A stretch of 64,000 nt of DNA from CANNBR01 sp964604015 (GTDB lineage: Bacteria; Babelota; Babeliae; Babelales; CAIQNR01), in assembly GCA_964604015.1 (NCBI GenBank), contig CAZRXF010000001.1, positions 62,001 to 126,000 of the forward strand, read 5' to 3'. The first letter of the stretch is position 1, and every line of letters starts with the position of its first letter. Below are positions 56,121 to 64,000 of this stretch, one piece after another. The position numbers were made by a program, and so were the translations under genes. Under the pieces are notes generated by a model, which was given only the letters and a program-made list of their open reading frames with translations, was not told the origin of the DNA and made no database searches.

Positions 56121-56279
56121 ATGAAAAATATGATAAACGTTTTGCTATCTTGGTTTTCAAGCTTATTTTCAAAGCGTCAGGCTCAAAAAGTGTGTGTTCT
56201 TGCATGCAAACTTGAGGAGAGTAAGCAGGAGGCTCAGAAATACGGCAATCAAAAGGAACTGTCTCGACGTTGGCGTTGA
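56121..56279 (+). CDS. 52-residue amphipathic peptide
   Basis: A small ORF with AAAGGGG eight bases before the ATG. The N-terminus (MKNMINVLLSWFSSLFS) is a short amphipathic or membrane-associating helix; the rest is a basic/acidic helix with two Cys. The frame continues after the TGA at 56277 for 15 more codons to a TAA at 56325, and those codons also read as a plausible helix (MLQNLDQEVNSLK). A nonsense mutation or readthrough is therefore possible. The stretch 55956-56415 has nothing else coding. Confidence 0.45.
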   Translation: MKNMINVLLSWFSSLFSKRQAQKVCVLACKLEESKQEAQKYGNQKELSRRWR

Positions 56280-56351
56280 TACGTACGTATGCTTCAAAAC
56301 CTTGATCAGGAAGTAAATTCTCTGAAGTAAGGCGAAATCACAATTCTCGTT

Positions 56352-56380
56352 TTCCAGTTTTGTTTTTTTCTTTATACTAA
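56352..56380 (+). promoter_or_regulatory. Putative promoter of the rplI-dnaB-ruvC operon
   Basis: TTTTCC (56352-56357) and TATACT (56375-56380) are separated by 17 bases, with transcription expected about 30 bases before the rplI start. Prediction only. Confidence 0.45.
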
Positions 56381-56415
56381 GGGCAGTTTTTAAACTCGTA
56401 GACGAGGGTTCTTCC

Positions 56416-56874
56416 ATGAAAGTATACATGCTCAAAGACGTTCAAAATGTTGGGTTGGCGGGGGAAATTGTCAAAGTAGCAGAAGGGTATGCGCTTAATT
56501 TTCTTATCCCACGTAAATTGGCAGTAAAGGCTACTGAGGGGCATGAAGTGCTCGCTCAAAAGCACAAACGGGACATTGTTAACCGACAAGAAGTGCTTTC
56601 TTCAAAAACTTCTATGCTTGCCGAAAAGATTAAAACATTGAGCTTAGTGCTTAAGCGCAAAGTGCATGATGACGGAAAACTGTATGGTGCGGTTAATGCA
56701 ATAGAAGTTGTTGAATTGATGGCGGCAAATGGTGTGGCTGTTGCAAAGAGCCAGATTGAGTTTGACAAGAACATCAAGGAAAAAGGCACCTTTGAAGTCA
56801 CCGTAAAATTGACCAGCAAATTGAAACCGAAAGTTATGCTCAAGGTTGTGCCAGAAGCAACAGCTGCGCATTAG
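56416..56874 (+). CDS. rplI: 50S ribosomal protein L9
   Basis: A 152-residue protein with the typical two-domain L9 layout. The N-terminal rRNA-binding domain (MKVYMLKDVQNVGLAGE, then VAEGYALNFLIPRKLA) is joined by a long helix to the C-terminal domain containing KLYGAVNAIEVVELM. It is the first gene of an apparent operon, 17 bases before dnaB. L9 next to dnaB is a widely conserved arrangement. Confidence 0.97.
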   Translation: MKVYMLKDVQNVGLAGEIVKVAEGYALNFLIPRKLAVKATEGHEVLAQKHKRDIVNRQEVLSSKTSMLAEKIKTLSLVLKRKVHDDGKLYGAVNAIEVVELMAANGVAVAKSQIEFDKNIKEKGTFEVTVKLTSKLKPKVMLKVVPEATAAH

Positions 56875-56891
56875 GTTTGTAGTATACGTGC

Positions 56892-58265
56892 ATGATGAAC
56901 ACTCAAAAGGAATTTCTTCCCCGTAAAGTTGAGAACGCAGAACGAGTGCTTGGAAAAAAGCTTCCTTGTTCGCTAGAAGCGGAAAAAGCTGTCCTGGGCG
57001 CTCTTCTTTTAAATGATGAGAATGTGGCGCAGGTGGTTGAGTTACTGCAACCGCAGGATTTTTATGTTCCGTCACATCGCGTTATTTATCAGGCTATCGT
57101 TGAGATTGCTCAACGGATGGAGCGGGTTGATCTGGTAACGCTGCAAGATGTACTTGATAGAAAGGGGCAGCTTGAAACGATCGGCGGGGTGGTAGCATTA
57201 CTTTCCCTGCAGGAAGATATTCCTTCGTTGGGGTTGGTTTCTCAGCACGCAAAGATTATCAAAGAAAAAGCTGTTCTGCGTGATCTGATTAATTCAGCAA
57301 GTGTCATCATAGCGTCATGCTTTAATCAAGAAGATCGAGAAATTAATTCGGTTCTTGATGAAGCAGAAAAAACTATTTTTCAGATATCAAACAAGCGTGC
57401 TGAACAAAATTTTGTGCAGCTAAATATTTGGGTCAAAAAGACGTTCCAGCATTTGAACGACATTAAAAGTAGCAGTGGCGGATTGACTGGTATTGCTTCT
57501 GGATACAGCATTCTTGACCAGATGACTTCTGGTTTTCAAAAGGGCGATCTGGTTATTCTTGCGGCTCGACCTTCCATGGGTAAGACGGCGCTTGCACTCA
57601 ACATTGGTGCACATGTGGCTGCTAACGGGTTGCATGTTGGTGTGTTTTCGTTGGAAATGGGTGGCGAACAGTTAACACTACGTCTTCTTTCAGCTGAATC
57701 GAACATTGCGCATCACAATATCAGGAATGCGACGATTACATCAGATGAGTGGGTTGAGTTGATCAATGCAGCTTCACGTCTTTCTGAACGGAGGTTGTAT
57801 ATCGATGATACAGCCGGCCTTGATATCATGTCGTTGCGCGCTAAGGCGCGTAAGTTGAAGGCGCAACATGGTATTGATTTCTTGGTCGTCGACTATTTGC
57901 AAATGCTGCACAGTAGCAAGCGTCATGAAAATAGACACCAGGAAGTTTCTGAAATTTCACGTGCATTAAAAGCGCTTGCAAAAGAACTACAGGTTCCGAT
58001 ACTTGCGCTGTCTCAGCTTTCTCGTGCGGTTGATAGTCGTATGGATAAGCGACCTATGCTTTCAGATTTGCGTGAATCGGGTGCTATCGAGCAGGATGCT
58101 GACGTCATTATGTTCTTGTATCGAGACGTTGTGTATAATCCCGACACGGAAAATCCTGCGCTGGCAGAACTCATTGTGGGAAAACAACGTAACGGTCCAA
58201 CAGGGACGGTACAGCTCCAGTTCTTGAGAGAGCTGACAAAGTTCGAAGATCTCGAGGGTTTTTGA
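56892..58265 (+). CDS. dnaB: Replicative DNA helicase DnaB
   Basis: A 457-residue protein. The N-terminal primase-interacting domain (PCSLEAEKAVLGALLL) and linker precede the RecA-like ATPase with Walker A ARPSMGKTALAL (from about residue 227), LEMGGEQLTLRLLS, Walker B DFLVVDYLQML and the arginine-finger region LSQLSRAVDSR. The hexamer unwinds DNA at the fork and is loaded by DnaA at the origin. ATG 56892 or 56895 are both possible. It lies between rplI and ruvC. Confidence 0.97.
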   Translation: MMNTQKEFLPRKVENAERVLGKKLPCSLEAEKAVLGALLLNDENVAQVVELLQPQDFYVPSHRVIYQAIVEIAQRMERVDLVTLQDVLDRKGQLETIGGVVALLSLQEDIPSLGLVSQHAKIIKEKAVLRDLINSASVIIASCFNQEDREINSVLDEAEKTIFQISNKRAEQNFVQLNIWVKKTFQHLNDIKSSSGGLTGIASGYSILDQMTSGFQKGDLVILAARPSMGKTALALNIGAHVAANGLHVGVFSLEMGGEQLTLRLLSAESNIAHHNIRNATITSDEWVELINAASRLSERRLYIDDTAGLDIMSLRAKARKLKAQHGIDFLVVDYLQMLHSSKRHENRHQEVSEISRALKALAKELQVPILALSQLSRAVDSRMDKRPMLSDLRESGAIEQDADVIMFLYRDVVYNPDTENPALAELIVGKQRNGPTGTVQLQFLRELTKFEDLEGF

Positions 58266-58307
58266 TAAAACGCGCATAGCAACGGCAGATAAAAAAGGGG
58301 AGCTGCA

Positions 58308-58799
58308 ATGGTGTTACTTGGTGTCGATCCAGGGTTTCGTTACGCCGGTTTTGGGATCATACGCAAAGAGTTACAACGTACGGTTGTTGCCGATTACGGG
58401 TATTTGCGTTTACCCCAGACCAAGACACTTATTGAGCGAACCGGCATGTTCCATGCATTCTTCGAAGAGAAAATAAAAGTATACAACGTTACTCATCTTT
58501 CGCTTGAGACACCGTTCTTGGGAAAGAACTCGCAGAGCTTTTTAAAGCTTGGGTATTTGCGTGGCATTCTTTATTTGCTTGCGCATACGCATGCTTTAGA
58601 AGTTCATGAATTTGCTCCTCGTCAGGTTAAGCAGGCGGTAACCGGTTTTGGGGGGGCAAGCAAGGAACAAGTAGCGACCGTTATTGGGCGGCTTTTTCCT
58701 AAACTTTCTGAACAATGCAAACACGATGTTACGGACGCGTTGGCAATTACGCTGTGTGGCATGTGGGCAGTGAAACAACATCCGATGCAAGGAAGATGA
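58308..58799 (+). CDS. ruvC: Crossover junction endodeoxyribonuclease RuvC
   Basis: A 163-residue RNase H-fold resolvase. The acidic catalytic residues are visible: Asp in LLGVDPGFRYAGFG, Glu in SLETPFLGKN, and the C-terminal pair in KHDVTDALAI. RuvC cleaves Holliday junctions presented by RuvAB. AGGGGAG precedes the ATG. ruvA and ruvB are not in this window. It is the last gene of the rplI-dnaB-ruvC unit, which ends at a terminator directly downstream. Confidence 0.95.
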   Translation: MVLLGVDPGFRYAGFGIIRKELQRTVVADYGYLRLPQTKTLIERTGMFHAFFEEKIKVYNVTHLSLETPFLGKNSQSFLKLGYLRGILYLLAHTHALEVHEFAPRQVKQAVTGFGGASKEQVATVIGRLFPKLSEQCKHDVTDALAITLCGMWAVKQHPMQGR

Positions 58800-58803
58800 A
58801 GAG

Positions 58804-58829
58804 GTGATTGGAAAAAATCACTTTTTTTT
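58804..58829 (+). terminator. Terminator after ruvC
   Basis: GTGATT (58804-58809) pairs with AATCAC (58816-58821), followed by eight T. The 200 bases beyond it, to the next gene end, show no gene. Confidence 0.85.
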
Positions 58830-59037
58830 ATATGTCATATAATGTCTGATAATACCTATTATGTTGTGACAAGAGGGGGCGAGCTTAATTCGATAATCAT
58901 TAAGCTTATTTGAGTCGTATTTTTATCAATTTTTGAACTTTATGATGTGTTTAAATAAGCGTGGCGGCGATCAGACGCTGGCTTCATTGGGCAGTTCGCG
59001 CTGGGGCGTCTTCTCTTTCCACGCTTGCGGTTTCGCG

Positions 59038-60252
59038 TTATGACATCGTCCCATCTTGCAGCATGGGAAAGGTAAAAATCTGTTCGCCAGCGTCCCCGTC
59101 TTGCATTGTTGGGCCTTCGGCCAAGGAATTTTCTTCTGTTTTTACCATTCCTCCGCAGAATCCTTGCTGATTATAAAAATAAGGAGTGAAGAAATACCGC
59201 TCAAGGGCGCCTTGTGCCAGACACGTGCTTGAAGCCTCCAACGTGTTGTACCGATACACGTTCAAGTACCCTTCTTGAGAGGCGCTTACGTAAAAAATGA
59301 AATTTCCTTGATAGTTGGGTAATAACCTCAAAATGGCTTCGTAAAGCCGTTGTTCCCCGTATAAAAGTGTGAGCGGTATGGAGAACGTAAATAATTTTTT
59401 TGCGACCCACTTTCTTCCCACTGTCTCTTGTGTGAAATGCCAACATTCAAAAACCATCACCTTTTCGTACCGTTCAATAAAGGGATGATCGATATGCTTC
59501 AAAAAGTAGCCTTCTGTTTCACTTTTCATAGTGAGGAAGGTAAGCACCTGATCGGATTGATTGCAGGTAAAAAGAACGTCAGCTTTTTTATCAGAAACAC
59601 ATGATCGAGGCATGTCTTGATCGGCAAAATCTATTTTTTCAGCAGCGGTAATCTCATTATTTTGAAAATGTGCTTCACATGAAGAAATTTCACTCGTCGG
59701 ATACATTGTTCTTTCTATCGAGCACTCTCCCTGATCGGTTCGTTTTATATAAAAAAGTGAGGAGCCAACTTTTTGAGGATAGGTATAGTCGCAATTAGTA
59801 GCACGCGCTATACGATATAAATTTCCTTCTGCAGTGATGTGAAAGATTCCGAAGTTATGGTGTTCCCGGGCGCTGCAATAACAATTTTCATCATCAATCC
59901 AGTACACCAATCCAAAATCATAGAGAGGATACATATCAAGCGCCTTAGGAGATTTTTTTGAGAGTGATTTTATTCGGATGCGCTCATGATCAATGAAACT
60001 AAACTGTGTTCGTGATGGTACTATCGTCAATCCTGCCGGAGCATAATGGGAAAGCCCTTTAACTGCCTGTTGCGTAAGAGGATCCCAAAGCCAGAGTTCA
60101 AGATGGGCATTTTGCTGGTACAACACAATGACTCGCTCAGAATCTTCAAAAAGAACGGAACCAACAGGATACAGATACTCTGATCGAGAAAAAAGTGACG
60201 CGGCGTGAGCGCACATCATAAGAAGCATAAGATACCTACAAAAATCATTCAT
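59038..60252 (-). CDS. Exported protein, possibly beta-propeller
   Basis: ATG 60252 has AGGAG at good spacing and avoids overlap with the upstream subtilase gene; it begins MNDFCRYLMLLMMCAHAASL, a signal peptide. The 404-residue protein is beta-rich, with recurring short strand-turn patterns such as LYPVGSVLFEDSERVIVLY, LWLWDP and GNLYRIARA, suggestive of a TolB-like propeller, although I cannot count blades. The gene starts 55 bases after the subtilase stop on the same strand, so they are probably one transcript and may act together. Confidence 0.7.
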   Translation of the reverse strand: MNDFCRYLMLLMMCAHAASLFSRSEYLYPVGSVLFEDSERVIVLYQQNAHLELWLWDPLTQQAVKGLSHYAPAGLTIVPSRTQFSFIDHERIRIKSLSKKSPKALDMYPLYDFGLVYWIDDENCYCSAREHHNFGIFHITAEGNLYRIARATNCDYTYPQKVGSSLFYIKRTDQGECSIERTMYPTSEISSCEAHFQNNEITAAEKIDFADQDMPRSCVSDKKADVLFTCNQSDQVLTFLTMKSETEGYFLKHIDHPFIERYEKVMVFECWHFTQETVGRKWVAKKLFTFSIPLTLLYGEQRLYEAILRLLPNYQGNFIFYVSASQEGYLNVYRYNTLEASSTCLAQGALERYFFTPYFYNQQGFCGGMVKTEENSLAEGPTMQDGDAGEQIFTFPMLQDGTMS

Positions 60253-60307
60253 GCCTGACTCCTGTTTTGACTGTTCGGTTCTAACGGTATGGTTAAAAGA
60301 TAGCCAT

Positions 60308-62302
60308 TCACGCGGCAGAAAGAAAGTGGTTCTTGGCACTAATGCGCTTGGTGATGGCTTCAAGGGCGTCTTCAAGTGATACGTGTACCTGTTTTTGGTA
60401 GGTATCGGGTAACAAAAAAGTGCGTGTTGTATTGTAATAGTCGATAAACGATTTCGTGAAAGAAATGGTCAGTTTTTTCTCCTGTGCATATAGAGTAGGA
60501 AGCGTAAGAAGTTCGTCAGTAATGGCAGTAACAAGTTTTTTAAAATTTTGCGTGATGCGTGCATGACCATACCTTTTTTGTAATCGAGTCAGTACATGAA
60601 GCGTGAAAAGTGCGGTCCTTACATCAAGTACCCCATAGGTGACGTTCTTGTTCCATTCGACGGTATCGTACAATCTAAAACATGAGTTCTGACAAACGGT
60701 CATGATTTCTTGAGGGGAAAAACTGTTTTTATGTTCCCCTAAAATAAGAGTCAGACAGCCAGTTAGGTAAGCAGTAGCATAGGAAGTTCCGGTGTGAAGA
60801 GCATAGAACGGGTCTTTTCCTGGAATGACTGACGAACACCCAAGAATGGCTTCTCCTGGAGCGACAAAATGGGGGCCAACTCCTTCTTCATACTGACTGA
60901 AGGGGGAAAGGTGACAATCGTATGTTTTTGTTCTTGGGTTATAGGTACAGCCAAAGGATCCCACGGAAAAGAAAACATTTTTGCTGCGTGCCGGGTATCC
61001 CAGGGTGCCTTGCTTAGTCTTTCTGTCATTTCCTGCTGCACAACACAGAAAAGGAAATTGAGCACACTGCTCTTCAAACTGTTGAAAGCGCTTATCAAAA
61101 AATGCGTGTACCTCATCAATTCGCAAACTAAGATTGACGATATCAGTTCCGTACAAAGCAGCTCGCGCAAGTGCATTACTGATGTGTGTGACATGTGTGG
61201 TATCTGCGCCTTCTTGCAAAGCTTTAATAACGCGGATCTGTGACCGAGGAGCCAATCCGCTTAGTCCTTTTTCAGACATGAGACATGCTCCAAAAGAAAG
61301 CTCTTTTTTTTGTACTGATGGTGTGCGAAAAAGTGGCCCTGCAAACCGTGCACCAACAATACTGGTGGTGTGGGTAGCATGATCGGCAAATGGTTTTGAG
61401 ATAAACGGTGATGACGTTTGGGGTACCGATGGCAAGGGCATGAACTCACATAGAGCTTGGGCGCCCGATGCAAGTGTCACAAGCGTAAACTGTCCAAATC
61501 CTTGTTCTTTGTGAGTAAGCGTATGCTTTACTCGCTTTCCTTCCGTTGAGAACTCTTTTCGGTTCCCAGAAGTAATAAAAAGGTCAGGTAAACCATGTTC
61601 CTGAAGATACGTATCAAGCAGGTGTGTAGTCCTATGAGACAGAAATTCTTCTATCCAGAGTGGCAGTACTTGACGTATCTGGTTGGTATCTTTTTCTTTT
61701 GTTCGTGAGGTAACAAACGCAACTAGGTCTTCAAGAGGATCTACTGATCGATCTGCAAAGGGGCAGGTATTCCATGATTCACGTAAAAAATTTCCTTCTA
61801 TTTCGCTATTCGGGTGACGGGCAAATGTGCCGCCTTTGGTTGTAAGATTCCACCCAAAAACACCGGTATCAATAAACGTTACCATTATCCCTGCCCCGAG
61901 CGAAGGAGCAAGTTGCCATACGGAGAATGCATGGGGAAGGTAAGGGTAATGAGGAGACACAAAAAAAAGCCCGGTGAGAGGAAAGAGGTGCCACCAGAAG
62001 GTTTCTTCAAATGAAAGTTGGCTGTGTTTGTTTTGATGGGTAGAAGGTAAGGTGCGAGAAAGAGAAGATGGTGAAATAAGGGAGCTGATTTTTTTTAGAG
62101 GGGGGTTTTCTGGGCCGTTTGAAAAAGCGCCATGTGTACTTTCAGGAAACGTGACGCTTTGCTGAGGGGGGTGATTTTGTTGTTGTTTAATAGCTTCAAG
62201 CTCGGGAAACGTAATGATCCGTTCCTGAGGTGCGCTTTTTACCAGGTTGCAGCACATGACCAGGCAGATAAAAACTTTTGTTACCACCCTCTTTTTCAAC
62301 AT
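60308..62302 (-). CDS. Exported subtilisin-like serine protease (S8)
   Basis: ATG 62302 has GAGGA five bases upstream and starts a signal peptide (MLKKRVVTKVFICLVMCCNLVKS). The S8 catalytic residues are complete: Asp145 in TFIDTGVFG, His308 in HATHTTSIVG (replacing the usual HGTHVAG), the oxyanion Asn425 in AAGND and Ser507 in TGTSYATAYL. The gap between Asp and His is about 160 residues, far larger than the usual 30-40, so the enzyme carries a large insertion there. The N-terminal 100 residues could be a propeptide. An extracytoplasmic or secreted protease is expected. It is followed in the same direction by the propeller-like gene. Confidence 0.88.
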   Translation of the reverse strand: MLKKRVVTKVFICLVMCCNLVKSAPQERIITFPELEAIKQQQNHPPQQSVTFPESTHGAFSNGPENPPLKKISSLISPSSLSRTLPSTHQNKHSQLSFEETFWWHLFPLTGLFFVSPHYPYLPHAFSVWQLAPSLGAGIMVTFIDTGVFGWNLTTKGGTFARHPNSEIEGNFLRESWNTCPFADRSVDPLEDLVAFVTSRTKEKDTNQIRQVLPLWIEEFLSHRTTHLLDTYLQEHGLPDLFITSGNRKEFSTEGKRVKHTLTHKEQGFGQFTLVTLASGAQALCEFMPLPSVPQTSSPFISKPFADHATHTTSIVGARFAGPLFRTPSVQKKELSFGACLMSEKGLSGLAPRSQIRVIKALQEGADTTHVTHISNALARAALYGTDIVNLSLRIDEVHAFFDKRFQQFEEQCAQFPFLCCAAGNDRKTKQGTLGYPARSKNVFFSVGSFGCTYNPRTKTYDCHLSPFSQYEEGVGPHFVAPGEAILGCSSVIPGKDPFYALHTGTSYATAYLTGCLTLILGEHKNSFSPQEIMTVCQNSCFRLYDTVEWNKNVTYGVLDVRTALFTLHVLTRLQKRYGHARITQNFKKLVTAITDELLTLPTLYAQEKKLTISFTKSFIDYYNTTRTFLLPDTYQKQVHVSLEDALEAITKRISAKNHFLSAA

Positions 62303-62464
62303 GCTTGTCCTCGTTTGTTCAAGTATCTGATAAGGCATCAGACTAGCATACTTGTATGAACAAAATAGGATCGTTTTGAATTATTTTGAGAATGAGAAGA
62401 TAAAATTTTTTGGATGTTTTGAAACTAAGAACAAAAAACTCTTGCGGTAGTGGTGAAGACTGGT

Positions 62465-63550
62465 TTACTGTCCGACATTGGTATTTCGACACATCGGGCA
62501 TGACCGCGGCAACTCCTTAGCACGCTGTCCGGCAAACCAGCGATCCAAACATGACGAGCCGTGGAACGTGTGGTTGCAAGGAAGCGTGACGGCGCCACTC
62601 GAGATAGGTTCAAGACAGACGGCGCACTCGGAGTCACAGCACACAGGCGCAGGAGCCGGAGCAAGTTTAGCAGCACGCTTCATAGCAACGAGCGCTGCGG
62701 TGGCTTCTTGTGATTCGCTGTCGATGGCTTTCTTGTTAGTGATGTCGCATAGGATTTTGCGGTCTGAGGCGTCCTCCCTCGCCTTCAACCCACTCTTATC
62801 AGCTATCTCCGGATCTCCCCCAGCATTTAAAAGTAACGTAAGTGCCGTCAGATGTTTTTCGCGATCGGTTTTTGGTCCGCATGCCTTATGAAATGGAGTT
62901 GCCATCGTGCGGCGGTCTTGCAAATTGGGATTGGCTCGTCGACCAAGAATCTCTTTTAAAATTGTGAGTGTTTCATCATCAAAGTCGCTGCGATCAAGCA
63001 AAGGATGGAGACACGACTCCCCATCGGCGTTTGTTGTGTTAACAAACTGACGCCCCCGACGACGTCTATCTGCTTCCCTCAAGATCTTTGTTATCGTATC
63101 AGATGAACATTTTTGATTTCTGCAGGCTGCATGTAACGCGGTATCTCCTGCGCGGTGAAGTGGATTATTAACTTCCGTAACAACAATGAATGGATCAGCA
63201 TTTTTGCCAAGAAGTAAGTCAGCAATCTCATTAAGACCTTCGGCGCATGCTGCATACAGTCCGGTCCTTCCTTGTGGATCTTGACCGTCGACGTTCATCC
63301 CTTTTCCTACCAGGAATCTAACCATATCAGTGTTGTGTTGGAGTACCGGGGTTGCAAGTGCAACTGTGTTTATGTTCGCCCCTGCTTTTAATGCCCTCTC
63401 AGCTGCCGGAATATTACCGGCACATACCGCTGCATCAAGCGCAAGGTCATACGTAATCTGTTTTGCGGTACGTTCTAAGGTTGCCAGTTCACTAGCTTGT
63501 ATTCCAAAAGATACACAGACACAGAGAGAAAAAAGGGACAAAATTTTCAT
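62465..63550 (-). CDS. Exported ankyrin-repeat protein with RING-H2 finger
   Basis: ATG 63550 begins a signal peptide (MKILSLFSLCVCVSFGIQAS). Residues about 35-260 hold five or six ankyrin units, for example GRTGLYAACAEGLNEIADLL, AGDTALHAACRN, and MATPFHKACG. After a Pro/Ala linker the C-terminus is a RING-H2-type zinc finger: Cys309, Cys312, Cys325, His327, His330, Cys334, Cys351 and Cys354, with the Trp after the sixth ligand (CLDRW) and CPMC at the end. The spacing between His330 and Cys334 is one residue longer than usual. RING-H2 fingers are eukaryotic E3 ubiquitin ligase modules. In an exported bacterial protein this suggests a host-directed effector (inference). Confidence 0.88.
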   Translation of the reverse strand: MKILSLFSLCVCVSFGIQASELATLERTAKQITYDLALDAAVCAGNIPAAERALKAGANINTVALATPVLQHNTDMVRFLVGKGMNVDGQDPQGRTGLYAACAEGLNEIADLLLGKNADPFIVVTEVNNPLHRAGDTALHAACRNQKCSSDTITKILREADRRRRGRQFVNTTNADGESCLHPLLDRSDFDDETLTILKEILGRRANPNLQDRRTMATPFHKACGPKTDREKHLTALTLLLNAGGDPEIADKSGLKAREDASDRKILCDITNKKAIDSESQEATAALVAMKRAAKLAPAPAPVCCDSECAVCLEPISSGAVTLPCNHTFHGSSCLDRWFAGQRAKELPRSCPMCRNTNVGQ

Positions 63551-63690
63551 GACTTTCCACGCTCCAACGAACTTACACATGACGAGGTACTAAACGGCCT
63601 ACCAATAGTTGCCACTTGCTGATAACTTACAAATAGAAATTATAATGCTTCAAAGAGGCGATGTCAACAGCCTAGGGCGGATTGAGCTAA

Positions 63691-63732
63691 AAAAAACCAC
63701 CGCACTGACCGAAATCAATGCGGTGGAAAAAA
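63691..63732 (-). terminator. Terminator on the minus strand
   Basis: CCACCGCA (63697-63704) pairs perfectly with TGCGGTGG (63719-63726). Read on the minus strand the stem is followed by eight T, so it should end a transcript arriving from beyond the right edge of the window. Confidence 0.75.
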
Positions 63733-63743
63733 GGAGAGTAGTA

Positions 63744-63770
63744 ATGAAGCCTTCTGCGAAAATCAGGTGA
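63744..63770 (+). other. Very short ORF with ribosome site near right edge
   Basis: AAGGAG stands eight bases before an ATG that opens only eight codons (MKPSAKIR) before TGA. It could be a leader peptide for a gene beyond the window or chance. The rest of 63581-64000 is A/T-rich with no supportable gene. Confidence 0.25.
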
Positions 63771-64000
63771 CCATTTTAACGTCATCCCGACTCGTAATTT
63801 TTGTATTCGAAGGCGACCCTTTTATTTCAAGCTTTTTGCCCGTTTTACAGGGGCTTTTCTCGCTAATCACCTTTTCAATGTAATTCTTTCATTCATTATT
63901 GTCAAACGCGCATGATAGCTAAAAATAAAGGGTTTATCTACCTATATTTCATATAGAAATTTTTAGAGGGTCGCAACCAAGTGCCTTTAATGCAGTAAGT

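Noticed and set aside
1..64000. Alternative genetic code (TGA as Gly or Trp)
   Set aside because: Conserved proteins end at TGA where expected and use TGG for Trp and GGN for Gly.

Overview
The window looks like chromosomal DNA of an intracellular or host-dependent bacterium with a Gram-negative-type envelope. My best guess is Candidatus Dependentiae (TM6) or a similar protist-associated lineage. This is an inference from three things: a standard bacterial core (dnaA, dnaB, ruvC, rplI, ileS, typA, murD, ftsW), an unusually large number of genes starting with signal peptides and having no recognisable family, and eukaryote-like exported proteins (ankyrin repeats, a RING-H2 finger, a kinase-like fold). 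No marker gene here fixes the taxonomy. The standard code fits: TGA works as a stop and tryptophans are TGG.

Layout. 1-8.3 kb: three collinear genes for large helical proteins that share domains; the first is cut by the window edge. 8.9-10.2 kb: a gene-free region holding a nested inverted-repeat element of about 970 bp with covarying hairpins and REP-like repeats, followed by two tRNA-Arg genes. 10.5-15 kb: an FAD/NAD oxidoreductase, small exported proteins and an NlpC/P60 lipoprotein. 15.2-19 kb: a C39-like protein, an AMIN/amidase_3 gene split by a -1 shift at a dnaX-like slippery site, and dnaA. 19-24 kb: an exported kinase-like protein, small unknown proteins, a LolC/E-type permease divergent from a lipoprotein, and a second REP cluster. 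24.1-32.4 kb: an FtsH-like AAA protein whose protease site is destroyed, a membrane-anchored thioredoxin reductase-thioredoxin fusion, an ankyrin-like protein, typA and an anchored alpha/beta hydrolase.

32.5-40.8 kb is one gene for a secreted protein of about 2760 residues with a degenerate repeated module. Then come pepA (41-42.5 kb), ftsW and murD separated by three small opposite-strand exported-protein genes (43.4-47.8 kb), ileS (48.6-51.5 kb), a coiled-coil secreted protein, a 47-residue acidic Cys-rich peptide overlapping an Lnt-like acyltransferase gene, the rplI-dnaB-ruvC operon (56.4-58.8 kb), a subtilase with a co-oriented exported partner, and an exported ankyrin/RING-H2 protein.

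Functionally the window mixes replication, translation and division genes with envelope remodelling (amidase, NlpC/P60, FtsW, MurD, Lnt-like, LolC/E-like) and a large secretome that could face a eukaryotic host. No transposase, integrase, phage gene, CRISPR array or rRNA was seen. The observations most worth following are the split amidase with its frameshift site, the covarying nested inverted repeat, the RING/ankyrin and kinase-like exported proteins, the pseudo-protease FtsH homologue, and the tiny Cys/Asp peptide.
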